IMG/VR virus record: IMGVR_UViG_3300035698_002169
Location: 1 to 37,275 of that record
Source of the DNA: a virus
DNA: 37,275 nucleotides
Strand: one strand, 5' to 3'
Position numbers and translations under genes: made by a program. Below are positions 24,611-31,371 of the stretch, piece by piece (positions within the stretch are counted from its first letter, which is position 1; each line of letters opens with the position of its first letter). Below the pieces are notes generated by a model. That model was given only the letters and a program-made list of their open reading frames with translations. It had not been told where the DNA came from and searched no databases.

Positions 24611-24690
24611 GATTGAATAGTGGCGCAATGATACATAATCCTATGAGAACCGCTTAGGAGCGCAGTTTTCATATTTCATTTCCAGGGATT
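24611..24690 (+). other. Non-coding spacer with a bulged hairpin
   Basis: No open frame is supported between the two terminators. It contains a hairpin at 24645-24670: GAGAAC paired to GTTTTC (one G-T), a two-base CA bulge, CGCT paired to AGCG, and a TAGG loop. With the terminator at 24691 this could be a small RNA or just backup termination. The function is unknown. Confidence 0.4.
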
Positions 24691-24718
24691 AGCAGGTGTA
24701 AAAGCCTGCTTTTCTCTT
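24691..24718 (+). terminator. Second terminator-like hairpin
   Basis: AGCAGG (24691-24696) / CCTGCT (24705-24710), loop of 8 bases, then TTTTCTCTT. It lies just upstream of the early promoter, insulating it from late transcription. Confidence 0.65.
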
Positions 24719-24732
24719 GCTTAAAAATAAGT

Positions 24733-24761
24733 TTGACATATAGTACTATACCCTATATACT
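24733..24761 (+). promoter_or_regulatory. Early promoter with palindromic operator
   Basis: TTGACA at 24733-24738, 17-base spacer, TATACT at 24756-24761: a near-perfect sigma-A type promoter. The spacer starts with the perfect 12-base palindrome TATAGTACTATA (24739-24750), and AGTACTATA...TATATACT forms a second imperfect symmetry reaching into the -10. A repressor bound here would block polymerase. The XRE-family protein at 25531 is a candidate ligand. This is the strongest promoter I see in the window. Confidence 0.85.
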
Positions 24762-24791
24762 AAAGACAAGATAAACGGAAGGGGTAACAAA

Positions 24792-24926
24792 ATGAAAACA
24801 CAGTGGGAAAGATATTATGAAGAAGCTATATGGTTATATCCTAATAAGTCTGTTGATTATTGGGAATGGTATGCAGATACAAAAGACCAAGCAGATACAG
24901 ATTATTGCAAATCACACGATTGTTAA
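24792..24926 (+). CDS. Small acidic early protein
   Basis: 44 residues, the first gene after the early promoter, with binding site GGAAGGGGT. Sequence starts MKTQWERYYEEAIWLYPNKS and is rich in W, Y, D and E, ending in CKSHDC. No family recognised. As the first-transcribed gene it could take over or shield against host functions, but nothing in the sequence proves this. Confidence 0.6.
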   Translation: MKTQWERYYEEAIWLYPNKSVDYWEWYADTKDQADTDYCKSHDC

Positions 24927-24944
24927 ATGAGAATATAAACCGAA

Positions 24945-24987
24945 ACTTCCGAAATTCCTCCTTCGGAAGTCTACCGTTTAAGACGGT
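24945..24987 (+). ncRNA. Two tandem hairpins in the early leader region (possible structured RNA)
   Basis: Hairpin 1: perfect 9-bp stem ACTTCCGAA (24945-24953) / TTCGGAAGT (24962-24970), loop ATTCCTCC. Hairpin 2: ACCGT (24973-24977) / ACGGT (24983-24987), loop TTAAG. They lie between a 44-codon gene and a zinc-finger gene, 35 bases before the latter's start. CCGTTT at 24974-24979 could instead pair with AAACGG near 25002, next to the ribosome binding site. I know of no riboswitch class with this layout; a cis-acting translation control element is the simplest reading. Confidence 0.35.
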
Positions 24988-25021
24988 GTTGATGAGGTTC
25001 AAAACGGAAAGGGGTAAGATA

Positions 25022-25207
25022 ATGGCAGAATATAAAATTTGTAAAATATGCGGACACGAAATGAGCGAAGGCTATTGCGCCGGGAAAAATCATTATTGTT
25101 CAATCGGTTGTTTAGCTGAGGATTACACCGTTGAGCAATACGCAGAGGCATATGAAAACAACTCAATTCATTGGTTAAAGTGGGGATGCTTGGAAGGAGC
25201 AAGATGA
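25022..25207 (+). CDS. Small zinc-finger-like protein
   Basis: 61 residues from the ATG at 25022, which follows GGAAAGGGGTAAG. The same frame is open further upstream through the preceding gene and hairpins, but no binding site supports an earlier start. Four-cysteine arrangement KICKICGHEMSEGYC ... YCSIGCL suggests one zinc site. Then a helix-rich acidic part (YTVEQYAEAYENNSIHWLKW). Function unknown, perhaps nucleic-acid or protein binding. Confidence 0.7.
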   Translation: MAEYKICKICGHEMSEGYCAGKNHYCSIGCLAEDYTVEQYAEAYENNSIHWLKWGCLEGAR

Positions 25208-25404
25208 TGATTAACGCACCTTGCCTAAATTGTGAAAATCGGAAACCAGCTTGTCATGATACTTGCAAAGACTTCATAGCATACCGAGCAAAGATGGATT
25301 TGACAGCTAAGAATAAACGGTTGCAGAAACTAACAACCATGTACGAATACGCACCAAAGGCAACAACACACAATCGGAATTATTATAATAGTGGGGGATA
25401 TTGA
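25204..25404 (+). CDS. Small cysteine-rich phage protein
   Basis: 66 residues from the ATG at 25204, overlapping the preceding TGA (ATGA) and preceded by GGAAGGAGC. It has APCLNCENRKPACHDTCKDF, a C..C...R...CH..C arrangement that I recognise from small uncharacterised proteins of many Gram-positive phages, followed by a basic helix (AKNKRLQKL). Probably one zinc site. Role unknown. Confidence 0.75.
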   Translation: MMINAPCLNCENRKPACHDTCKDFIAYRAKMDLTAKNKRLQKLTTMYEYAPKATTHNRNYYNSGGY

Positions 25405-25405
25405 A

Positions 25406-25522
25406 ATGAACAGACAAGATGCAAAACGGGAATTGCTGATAGTAATATTTGGGGGTATAGGATTTTTTATATTAATAGCAGTCATAGCATATGGAGCGGC
25501 TTTAATAGTTGCTAACAGTTAG
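25406..25522 (+). CDS. Single-span small membrane protein
   Basis: 38 residues. A short charged head (MNRQDAKRE) followed by one long hydrophobic helix (VIFGGIGFFILIAVIAYGAA). It starts right after the previous stop with GTGGGGGATAT as a weak binding site. Could be a membrane-anchored peptide of the early region. No family recognised. Confidence 0.55.
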   Translation: MNRQDAKRELLIVIFGGIGFFILIAVIAYGAALIVANS

Positions 25523-25530
25523 GAGAAAGT

Positions 25531-25719
25531 ATGAACGGAATCAAAAAGCGCAGGGAAGAATTAGGACTGACACAAATGGAGGTTGCAACAATCACAGGGG
25601 CAAGCCTGCAAGCGGTCAGAAATTGGGATCGTGGAACTAAACAGACAAAGAAAATCAGAAAAGAATTAGCGGTGGCTCTACAAGTTCCAGAAGAAGAAGT
25701 TGAGGTGTATGGTGAATAA
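25531..25719 (+). CDS. Cro/XRE-family HTH regulator
   Basis: 62 residues, essentially one helix-turn-helix domain: IKKRREELGLTQMEVATITG then ASLQAVRNWDRGTKQTKKIR, with the LTQ..VA...G.S...V..W..G signature. The length is typical of Cro-like proteins without a dimerisation or cleavage domain. Binding site TTAGGAGAAAG. Candidate partner for the palindrome at 24739-24750, although the gene itself lies downstream in the same transcript, which would give autoregulation. Confidence 0.85.
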   Translation: MNGIKKRREELGLTQMEVATITGASLQAVRNWDRGTKQTKKIRKELAVALQVPEEEVEVYGE

Positions 25720-26008
25720 TAAAATAACTATCAGACAGAAAATTGATGATTATACATTCCATGTGAATGCACTCAGGAGAATTATAAACGAAGTATTAAT
25801 ATTGAGTGAGGATAAAATAAAAATAATTGGTAATCCAGATCCCGATATACAAGTTTATAGAGGTATATTTGAACTGGCCGAAATGTATCATGTAAAAGCG
25901 AATCATATTAAACGGAATGATGAAGAATATCCTCATGAGTACAGGCTTCCCAATCTACCCTTATTTGAGATAAGTGAAACGGAGATGCAAAATGACAGAT
26001 TGGAATGA
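25709..26008 (+). CDS. Hypothetical early protein
   Basis: 99 residues from the ATG at 25709 (a GTG at 25712 is equally possible; GAGG lies just upstream). Overlaps the HTH gene by 11 bases. Mixed helical sequence (TIRQKIDDYTFHVNALRRII ... GIFELAEMYHVKANHIKRND) with an acidic end. No motif recognised. Confidence 0.6.
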   Translation: MVNNKITIRQKIDDYTFHVNALRRIINEVLILSEDKIKIIGNPDPDIQVYRGIFELAEMYHVKANHIKRNDEEYPHEYRLPNLPLFEISETEMQNDRLE

Positions 26009-26291
26009 AGAAGTCTATGATCTGGAAGCACAGAAATTATATCATATTCGCAAACTTGAAAAACTAACATATCTGGAAAGAGATTGCAAAGAATATAACT
26101 GTGATTTAATAAAAGATGATGCCGGATGCTATGATAAAATTTTAGGGGAGATTATAGTCTGCAAACATGATGCCGAGGATTCCATAATAAGATTGAAAGA
26201 AGATTTAAAACCGGCAAGGGAAAACAACTCAAAGCAGCATGGCGAGGAAATGGAGCAGGCGAACAGGGATTTTGAAAGGATGACCAGATGA
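25992..26291 (+). CDS. Hypothetical coiled-coil early protein
   Basis: 99 residues from the ATG at 25992 (binding site ACGGAGATGC). Strongly helical and charged, with a middle Cys-containing part (YLERDCKEYNCDLIKDDAGC) and a C-terminal coiled coil (EDSIIRLKEDLKPARENNSK). Overlaps the annealing-protein gene by 4 bases, so it may be part of the recombination operon, for example as an accessory protein, but nothing specific can be read from it. Confidence 0.6.
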   Translation: MTDWNEEVYDLEAQKLYHIRKLEKLTYLERDCKEYNCDLIKDDAGCYDKILGEIIVCKHDAEDSIIRLKEDLKPARENNSKQHGEEMEQANRDFERMTR

Positions 26292-26914
26292 CAGATTATT
26301 TTGATCAATTGAGAGAAGTGCCAGAAGCAGCCAAAAAAAAGATAACTGGCGGCAGATTAAACGGTATGACTTCTGTTGAGCCAATATGGAGAATCAAAAG
26401 ACTAACAGAAGTATTTGGCACATGTGGGATTGGGTGGAAAACCGAGATAGTAAAAAAGGAAATCATTGAAGGCTCAGACGGACAGAAAGCAGCAGTTGTT
26501 GATATTAATTTATACATCAAAACTGAGGATAAATGGTCAGATGCTATTCCAGGAACGGGCGGTTCAATGTTTGTAACCAAAGAAAAAGCTGGCGCTCATA
26601 CCACAGATGAATGTTTTAAGATGGCTTTCACAGATGCTTTATCGGTTGCCGGAAAAAGTTTAGGACTTGCAGCAGATGTTTACAGTAGTGGAGATTCAGA
26701 CAATAAATATTCTAATAAAAAAATGGGATTAAATGACCATGATATATATGCAATCAAAAAAAGACTAGAGGAGAAGCTAACCTTAAAAATTCAAAAATTT
26801 AAAGATTCAGATGAAGTTGCCAAACAACTGGGAATTACATCAAAGCAAATAACAAAATTAATTCTCACATGCAAAGACATTGCGCTGTTAGAATTGAAGT
26901 TGGATAAATTATGA
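26288..26914 (+). CDS. Single-strand annealing protein, Rad52/Sak3-like
   Basis: 208 residues. The region GGRLNGMTSVEPIWRIKRLT ... FGTCGIGWKTEIVKKEI ... DAIPGTGGSMFVTKEKAG, then HTTDECFKMAFTDALSVAGK and LGLAADVY is the conserved block of a family of phage recombination proteins related to Rad52 (Sak3-type). It should anneal single-stranded DNA in recombination and end repair. The C-terminal 60 residues are a linker and helical tail. The start overlaps the previous stop (ATGA; AAAGGATG upstream). The exonuclease partner follows with a 4-base overlap. Confidence 0.78.
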   Translation: MTDYFDQLREVPEAAKKKITGGRLNGMTSVEPIWRIKRLTEVFGTCGIGWKTEIVKKEIIEGSDGQKAAVVDINLYIKTEDKWSDAIPGTGGSMFVTKEKAGAHTTDECFKMAFTDALSVAGKSLGLAADVYSSGDSDNKYSNKKMGLNDHDIYAIKKRLEEKLTLKIQKFKDSDEVAKQLGITSKQITKLILTCKDIALLELKLDKL

Positions 26915-27477
26915 TAACTAATCATGACAGAAGTAAATGGTTCGGTGCTTCTGATACAGATAAACTATTTGCAAACCCAGATACAAATTCATTCAGATTA
27001 TGGTGGGGAATTAAACTGGGATTGATAACAAATGATTTTTCTAATATACCAATGATAACAGGTACAGTTTTAGAACATTCAATAATAGATCTAATAAATC
27101 CAGCAATAGTAAAAGGTACTAGATCAATCTATAAACGCCGGTATCGGCTCAGGGTGAATATTGATGGTTCATTAAATAAGTACCTTATTGAAGTAAAAAC
27201 AACGAGCAAAGAACCGCTGGCAGTTCCTAAGGGGTATTGGAGACAATGCCAAGCCGGAATGTTCGGAACTAATAAAGATGTTACCTTATTATATTATTAT
27301 ATTCTTGAACCAGAAAACTATGAAAACTATTATTTACCCCTTAAAACAGCAAATTTAAGACTATTTATAATACGAAGGGATAACAAATGGATTAATGAAG
27401 AGTATCTGCCAAGGCTACAATATTTAGCAAGGTGCTTACGAAAACGGGTTTACCCGGAAAGGTTGAAAGAATTATGA
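26911..27477 (+). CDS. YqaJ-like viral exonuclease (PD-(D/E)XK)
   Basis: 188 residues. Begins with SKWFGASDTDKLFANPDTNS, the 'GASD' opening of YqaJ-type recombinases, then ITGTVLEHSI with the first conserved glutamate, and the core NIDGSLNKYLIEVKTTSKEP with D and E-x-K metal residues, followed by YWRQCQAGMFGTNKDVTLLY where the Gln is typical. It should degrade one strand to give substrate for the annealing protein upstream, like lambda Exo with Bet. It is somewhat short for the family. Confidence 0.8.
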   Translation: MITNHDRSKWFGASDTDKLFANPDTNSFRLWWGIKLGLITNDFSNIPMITGTVLEHSIIDLINPAIVKGTRSIYKRRYRLRVNIDGSLNKYLIEVKTTSKEPLAVPKGYWRQCQAGMFGTNKDVTLLYYYILEPENYENYYLPLKTANLRLFIIRRDNKWINEEYLPRLQYLARCLRKRVYPERLKEL

Positions 27478-27839
27478 AAATATGGGAAGTTTTAGAAGAG
27501 TTAAATAATCATCCTAGAAAGACTTTTATCGAGTCAAAGGGATGCAAAATTACATCTGATAGATGGGGTTCAATGCTCATAAGATATGCCGAGCATAAAC
27601 CTGAAATTCTTGATGCGTTTTTAAAATCAAATTGGGAAGAAGAGAAACCTAAAGCTGATGGATATAATGCACTTGAATATATGGGGAAGGGTGAATATGC
27701 AAAACTTGGAAGATACATTTATACCTTTAACTCAGTAGGATATTTTATTAGAAGGCATGAAGATAATCTTTATGGTGAATGGAGTGAGGCTATTATAACT
27801 ATTGTAATGCTTAATAATAAAGAATGGGAGCTATTATGA
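27474..27839 (+). CDS. Hypothetical phage protein, paralogue 1
   Basis: 121 residues from the ATG at 27474 (CCGGAAAGG upstream; overlaps the exonuclease TGA as ATGA). Starts MKIWEVLEELNNHPRKTFIE and ends NNKEWELL. The next gene has the same frame of start and end, so the two are tandem paralogues. Middle regions differ. No function known; the MK.WE...EL...P...F pattern recurs in small phage proteins. Confidence 0.7.
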   Translation: MKIWEVLEELNNHPRKTFIESKGCKITSDRWGSMLIRYAEHKPEILDAFLKSNWEEEKPKADGYNALEYMGKGEYAKLGRYIYTFNSVGYFIRRHEDNLYGEWSEAIITIVMLNNKEWELL

Positions 27840-28228
27840 AAACTTGGGAAATGATAAAAGAATTAGAAGAACATCCTGAAAAGGAATTTGAAAGCAGTTC
27901 AATAGGAATAGAACCCTTAATGGCATTTATTGTAGATAGCAAATTCGTCATTAAGTGCATTGAAGATAATATTGAATTTGATTTTAGCGTCGATGAGCTT
28001 GGTGTTTATACAAATTGGCAAGAAATAAAGCAATTAGTTGGTTGGGATGAGGCTTATGCTCACATCCAAAAGTATCCAAATAATAATGAAGTAAAGCGTT
28101 TTGATGATTATTTTAAATTTAATAAATACGGGGTGTTTGTTACAAAAATGAAGGCTGAAATCACATGGCATCCCGCACACGCTCACATGGATTATTTTTC
28201 TGACAGAAAAGATTGGGAACTATTATGA
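27836..28228 (+). CDS. Hypothetical phage protein, paralogue 2
   Basis: 130 residues from the ATG at 27836 (TGGGAGCTATT upstream, ATGA overlap). Starts MKTWEMIKELEEHPEKEFES and ends SDRKDWELL. It shares the beginning and the K.WELL end with its upstream neighbour, and also the junction sequence GGGA(G/A)CTATTATGAAA, which suggests a gene-length duplication followed by divergence. Confidence 0.7.
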   Translation: MKTWEMIKELEEHPEKEFESSSIGIEPLMAFIVDSKFVIKCIEDNIEFDFSVDELGVYTNWQEIKQLVGWDEAYAHIQKYPNNNEVKRFDDYFKFNKYGVFVTKMKAEITWHPAHAHMDYFSDRKDWELL

Positions 28229-28797
28229 AACTCGGAAAGTTTGACGGTGAATATGTCTCAACAATGAAGGGTGATGACAACAGAGACTATATAACTTTTA
28301 GAGTTACCCCCGCTCATGGATATGTAATTAAAATGATTACTGAGAAAATAAAGCTATTAAAAAAGAATCTGCTAACCATAGAAATTAAGCGATATGTAAA
28401 TTCAAGAACTAATCAGCAAAACAAAATGTTATGGGCATTACTTGAAATTATGGCAGGTCAATTATCTGGGGGAAGGGCAGGAGATACAACCGCTTGGGAC
28501 TGTTATGTGGATATGCTGGGGAAGTATGGCGCCAAGTATGAATATGTAATGGTTCCAGAAAGAGCAGTTGAAATGATACAGGAACAATTTAGGGCATCAA
28601 AGGTTATTGAATATCGAGAGAATGAAAAAGGAAAACAGGCTGTGATCAAATGTTTTTATGGAAGTTCTAAAATGGACACAAAAGAATTTGCTCAACTTCT
28701 TGATGGTATTCTGGATACACTGGCCGATATGGGACTAGATGACACGACAGATTTATTTTACTGGAATAAGCAGTGGGATGATTGGAAGGAGAAATAA
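28225..28797 (+). CDS. NinB-like recombination protein
   Basis: 190 residues from the ATG at 28225 (GGGAACTATT upstream). Key region RYVNSRTNQQNKMLWALLEI resembles the R(S/T).NQN...W.LL motif of NinB-type phage recombination proteins, and the later CFYGSSKMDTKEFAQLLDGI is also usual in that group. NinB binds single-stranded DNA in lambda-type recombination. The location after the annealing protein and exonuclease fits. A relation to phage HNHc-type nucleases was considered but no HNH residues are visible. Confidence 0.65.
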   Translation: MKLGKFDGEYVSTMKGDDNRDYITFRVTPAHGYVIKMITEKIKLLKKNLLTIEIKRYVNSRTNQQNKMLWALLEIMAGQLSGGRAGDTTAWDCYVDMLGKYGAKYEYVMVPERAVEMIQEQFRASKVIEYRENEKGKQAVIKCFYGSSKMDTKEFAQLLDGILDTLADMGLDDTTDLFYWNKQWDDWKEK

Positions 28798-29147
28798 TGA
28801 AAACTAAAATAACGGATTATATTCTAAGAGGAGAAAAATCAAAAAGAACAAGGCGGCAGCTGATGAATTTAACAGACTTATCAGACAGGCAAATTAGAAA
28901 TAAAATCATGCTGTCAAGAATGGATGGGAATCTTATATGTTCAACTTCTCATTCAATCGGATATTATGTTGCAGAGGATGCTGACGATCCGGCAATTGGA
29001 GTTTTTATAAGGGAAACGATGTCAAGAATAAAAAAGGAATTTGCGATCATAAAACCATTTATTGATTCTCAGAAAGTTGTTGATGGGCAAATATCATTCA
29101 GCGAGTATAAGGACTATATGAAATTGGGAAGGATATTGAGCAAATAA
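28797..29147 (+). CDS. Winged-helix-like phage protein
   Basis: 116 residues from the ATG at 28797 (TGGAAGGAGAAATA). The first 60 residues look like a winged helix: KRTRRQLMNLTDLSDRQIRN as helix-turn-helix, then SMDGNLICSTSHSIGYYVAE-like wing (here SRMDGNLICS, SIGYYV). Relatives occur next to phage replication genes. The C-terminal part is helical (ETMSRIKKEFAIIKPFIDSQ). Probably DNA binding. The last gene before the second promoter. Confidence 0.68.
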   Translation: MKTKITDYILRGEKSKRTRRQLMNLTDLSDRQIRNKIMLSRMDGNLICSTSHSIGYYVAEDADDPAIGVFIRETMSRIKKEFAIIKPFIDSQKVVDGQISFSEYKDYMKLGRILSK

Positions 29148-29154
29148 TTCAATA

Positions 29155-29183
29155 TATACAAATATTCAGTAAAGTGTTATAAT
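29155..29183 (+). promoter_or_regulatory. Extended -10 promoter for the replication genes
   Basis: TATAAT at 29178-29183 with TG at 29175-29176 (TGTTATAAT, extended -10) and a weak -35 TATACA at 29155-29160 (17-base spacing, four of six matches to TTGACA). It lies in a 58-base gap and directly precedes the excisionase-like and replisome organizer genes. Confidence 0.7.
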
Positions 29184-29205
29184 GAACGTGAAAGGAAGTG
29201 AATAC

Positions 29206-29373
29206 ATGAAAGATTCTTATATAAACACAAAAGATCTTGCAGCTTATTTAAGCGTAACAGAGCGGCATATCGTTAATCTTAGGAATGATAAGGGATTGCC
29301 ATTTGTAAAGGTGGGCAAAGTATTTAGATATAAACTAGCAGCTATTGAAGAATGGTTAAACAATAAGGAGTAG
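29206..29373 (+). CDS. Excisionase-like / MerR-type HTH DNA-binding protein
   Basis: 55 residues from the ATG at 29206 (GAAAGGAAG upstream; the in-frame ATG at 29182 overlaps the -10 box and is therefore excluded). The sequence YINTKDLAAYLSVTERHIVN ... LPFVKVGKVFRYKLAAIEEW is the full HTH_17/excisionase fold. Such proteins act in phage excision or as small transcription regulators. No integrase gene is visible, so regulation of the replication genes is the likelier role. Confidence 0.85.
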   Translation: MKDSYINTKDLAAYLSVTERHIVNLRNDKGLPFVKVGKVFRYKLAAIEEWLNNKE

Positions 29374-29377
29374 CAAC

Positions 29378-30052
29378 ATGGCTGAATCTAAAAAATATTA
29401 TTGGTTAAAACTTAAAAAAGATTTCTTCAAAAGACATGATATTGTAGTTATCGAAGATATGAAGAATGGCAAGGATTATATTTTATTCTATCTTAAATTA
29501 CTAACCGAGAGCATATCGCATGAGGGTGAATTGAGATTTTCTGAAACAATACCATACAACGAAGAAATGCTCTCATCTGTCACAAGGACTAATGTGGATA
29601 TAGTTAGGCAGGCGGTTAAAATATTTACAGAGCTTGGACTGATGGATATATGTGATGATGGTACATTCTTTATGGGCGAGGTTCAAAAGATGGTAGGAAC
29701 TGAAACCGCTTGGGCAGAGAAGAAAAGGGATTATCATGAAAACCAGAGAATATTAAAATTAGGACAATGTCCGAACGATGTCCCACCGTTGTCCGATAAG
29801 AGTAAGAGTATAGAGTTAGAGACTAGAGTAAGAGTAATAACTGGGGGTATTTACTACAATGGAATATATATAAACTTATCTATAGAACAAGAAGATTTAC
29901 TTATAAATACTTTCGGTGAGGATGAATATATAAAGGCTCTTGATGATTTACACTCACTCTATGAAGTAAATATAGGTGATGATAAACATTTAAAACCACA
30001 TTTTGAAAAACTAAAAGAAATATGTGTAGCAAATGCAGGGAAGGATGAATAG
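29378..30052 (+). CDS. Phage replisome organizer
   Basis: 224 residues, binding site AAGGAGTAG. Residues 1-125 match the N-terminal domain of Gram-positive phage replisome organizers (KKYYWLKLKKDFFKRHDIVV, GKDYILFYLKLLTESISHEG ... FTELGLMDICDDGTFFMGEV), a winged helix that binds the origin. After a variable linker of K, S, E and R residues, the C-terminal part (DLLINTFGEDEYIKALDDLH) resembles the helicase-loader-interacting end. The linker DNA contains repeats that could be the origin. No primase or helicase is encoded nearby, so host proteins would be recruited. Confidence 0.87.
   Translation: MAESKKYYWLKLKKDFFKRHDIVVIEDMKNGKDYILFYLKLLTESISHEGELRFSETIPYNEEMLSSVTRTNVDIVRQAVKIFTELGLMDICDDGTFFMGEVQKMVGTETAWAEKKRDYHENQRILKLGQCPNDVPPLSDKSKSIELETRVRVITGGIYYNGIYINLSIEQEDLLINTFGEDEYIKALDDLHSLYEVNIGDDKHLKPHFEKLKEICVANAGKDE
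29799..29836 (+). repeat. Direct repeats in the replisome organizer gene, possible replication origin
   Basis: AGAGTAAGAGTA occurs at 29799-29810 and again at 29825-29836, with a further AGAGTTAGAGACT in between. Just upstream TGTCCGAAC...TGTCCCACC...TGTCCGATA gives three TGTCC units (29768-29797). Origins made of repeats inside the rep gene linker are common in phages of this type. The assignment is inferred. Confidence 0.45.
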
Positions 30053-30054
30053 AT

Positions 30055-30291
30055 ATGAAGAAACATAAATTCATGGGCAGTATTAAAAAAGGGTATTCGT
30101 ACGATTTAACTGCACTGTTTGGGGTTGGCAAAGAACCTAAGAGATTTATTGACTGGCGATTAAGAAGGGAAATAAGGCGGTTTCATAGAGAAGGTTATGA
30201 TTTTGGAAGGTTTGAGCAAGTGGGAAATTTAAAAAGAAATGGCAACTTTGAAGCAGGATTAAAAGACAAAGAATGGAACGGGAAAGAATAA
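30055..30291 (+). CDS. Small basic hypothetical protein
   Basis: 78 residues, binding site GGGAAGGATG. Basic and aromatic (RRFHREGYDFGRFEQVGNLK), with SIKKGYSYDLTALFGVGKEP at the start. No motif recognised. It follows the replisome organizer by 2 bases and overlaps the methyltransferase start by one base (TAATG). Confidence 0.6.
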   Translation: MKKHKFMGSIKKGYSYDLTALFGVGKEPKRFIDWRLRREIRRFHREGYDFGRFEQVGNLKRNGNFEAGLKDKEWNGKE

Positions 30292-30923
30292 TGTTAGAAT
30301 TAAATCAGATTTACAACATGGACTGCATGGAAGGGTTAAAAGATATACCTGATAACTATTTTGAGCTGGCAATTGTTGACCCGCCTTATGGAATAGGTTT
30401 TGATGGGCAAAAGGAAAACATTGCAACTAATAGAATAGGGCATGAGTTCAAGGGGTGGGATAACGAAATACCAAATAAGGTGTATTTTGATGAGTTATTT
30501 AGAGTGTCGGTCAACCAGATTATATGGGGTGGTAATTATATGACTGATTTCTTGGCTCCTTCTCGTTGTTGGGTTTGCTGGGATAAACTACAGACGTTTA
30601 GTGGTTCTGAATTTGAATTGGCTTGGACTTCCTTTAATAAGCCAACCAAGTCATTCAGGATGAGTAGAGTTGAGGCTTATACTAATATAAACAAATTCCA
30701 CCCAACACAGAAACCAGTTAAGCTATATAAATGGTTATTAACTAACTATGCTAAAGAAGGCGATAAGATTTTAGATACACACCTCGGCTCAGGCAGCTCA
30801 ATAATTGCTTGTGATTGGTTAGGGTTTGAGTACATGGGTTTTGAAATAGACGAAGATTATTATAATAAAGCAGTTGCAAGAATAGACAGAGAAAAACGAC
30901 AAGTCAAACTATGGGAAGTGTAA
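30291..30923 (+). CDS. DNA N6-adenine (or N4-cytosine) methyltransferase, beta-class order
   Basis: 210 residues from the ATG at 30291 (GGAACGGGAAAG upstream). Catalytic motif IV VDPPYGIG (DPPY at 30-33) precedes the SAM-binding motif I ILDTHLGSGSS near the C-terminus, the motif order of beta-class enzymes. KFHPTQKPVKLYKWL precedes motif I as usual. Transfers methyl from SAM to a base in a short DNA target, which cannot be read from the sequence. No restriction partner is present, so protection of phage DNA against host restriction or a regulatory role is likely. Confidence 0.9.
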   Translation: MLELNQIYNMDCMEGLKDIPDNYFELAIVDPPYGIGFDGQKENIATNRIGHEFKGWDNEIPNKVYFDELFRVSVNQIIWGGNYMTDFLAPSRCWVCWDKLQTFSGSEFELAWTSFNKPTKSFRMSRVEAYTNINKFHPTQKPVKLYKWLLTNYAKEGDKILDTHLGSGSSIIACDWLGFEYMGFEIDEDYYNKAVARIDREKRQVKLWEV

Positions 30924-30925
30924 CG

Positions 30926-31102
30926 ATGGAAAAGCATAGCGATGAATGGATAACATACATGAAAACCAAAAAGCCTTGGAGTGGATTATTAACATGTGAC
31001 AGTTGCAAATGGCGAACAGATGATGATCGGTGCAAATTACAAAACAATTCAAAAATAGCATTTGTTGACAGTCCAGGCTGTAGCAGGGGAGAAGAAAAAT
31101 GA
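30926..31102 (+). CDS. Small cysteine-containing hypothetical protein
   Basis: 58 residues from the ATG at 30926 (GGGAAGTGTAACG). Contains LLTCDSCKWRTDDDRCKLQN and a later PGCSRGEE, four cysteines that could bind one zinc. No family recognised. Starts 2 bases after the methyltransferase stop. Confidence 0.62.
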   Translation: MEKHSDEWITYMKTKKPWSGLLTCDSCKWRTDDDRCKLQNNSKIAFVDSPGCSRGEEK

Positions 31103-31362
31103 ATCCATATATAACAAAATTACCTCACAATTACAAAATAAAATATAAAGGCAAAGACGGACTACAGGCACATCATTTGATACCCGGAACAGCAAACCGC
31201 AAATGGTCAGATTATTATGGATTAGTCGTTTATGTAACTCAGACAGCTCATGAATGGTATCACAGAAACATACTTGAAAGCAGAAAACAGGGGCAGGCAA
31301 TGTTTGAACAGTTTTATACGAGAAAACAATTTATAAAAACATTCGGACAGAATTATTTATAG
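31099..31362 (+). CDS. HNH-like (RecA-dependent nuclease-type) endonuclease
   Basis: 87 residues, ATGA overlap, AGGGGAGAAG upstream. Has LQAHHLIPGTANRKWSDYYG, a His-His pair and Asn, then VTQTAHEWYHRNILESRKQG and a FIKTFGQNYL end. This matches a widespread phage family of small HNH-type nucleases located near replication genes. The HH, N and later H residues needed for metal binding are present. Function in recombination or DNA processing is inferred. Confidence 0.75.
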   Translation: MNPYITKLPHNYKIKYKGKDGLQAHHLIPGTANRKWSDYYGLVVYVTQTAHEWYHRNILESRKQGQAMFEQFYTRKQFIKTFGQNYL

Positions 31363-31371
31363 GAGGGCAAA

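Noticed and set aside
24571-24791. tRNA gene in the largest non-coding gap
   Set aside because: The hairpins do not form a cloverleaf and no T-loop-like GGTTCRA or CCA end is present.
24860-25021. Longer N-terminus for the zinc-finger protein at 25022
   Set aside because: The extension runs across another gene and two hairpins and has no binding site; GGAAAGGGG stands right before 25022.
29206-29373. Excisionase-like protein as proof of a temperate phage
   Set aside because: No integrase, repressor or attachment site was found in the window; such small HTH proteins also serve other roles.
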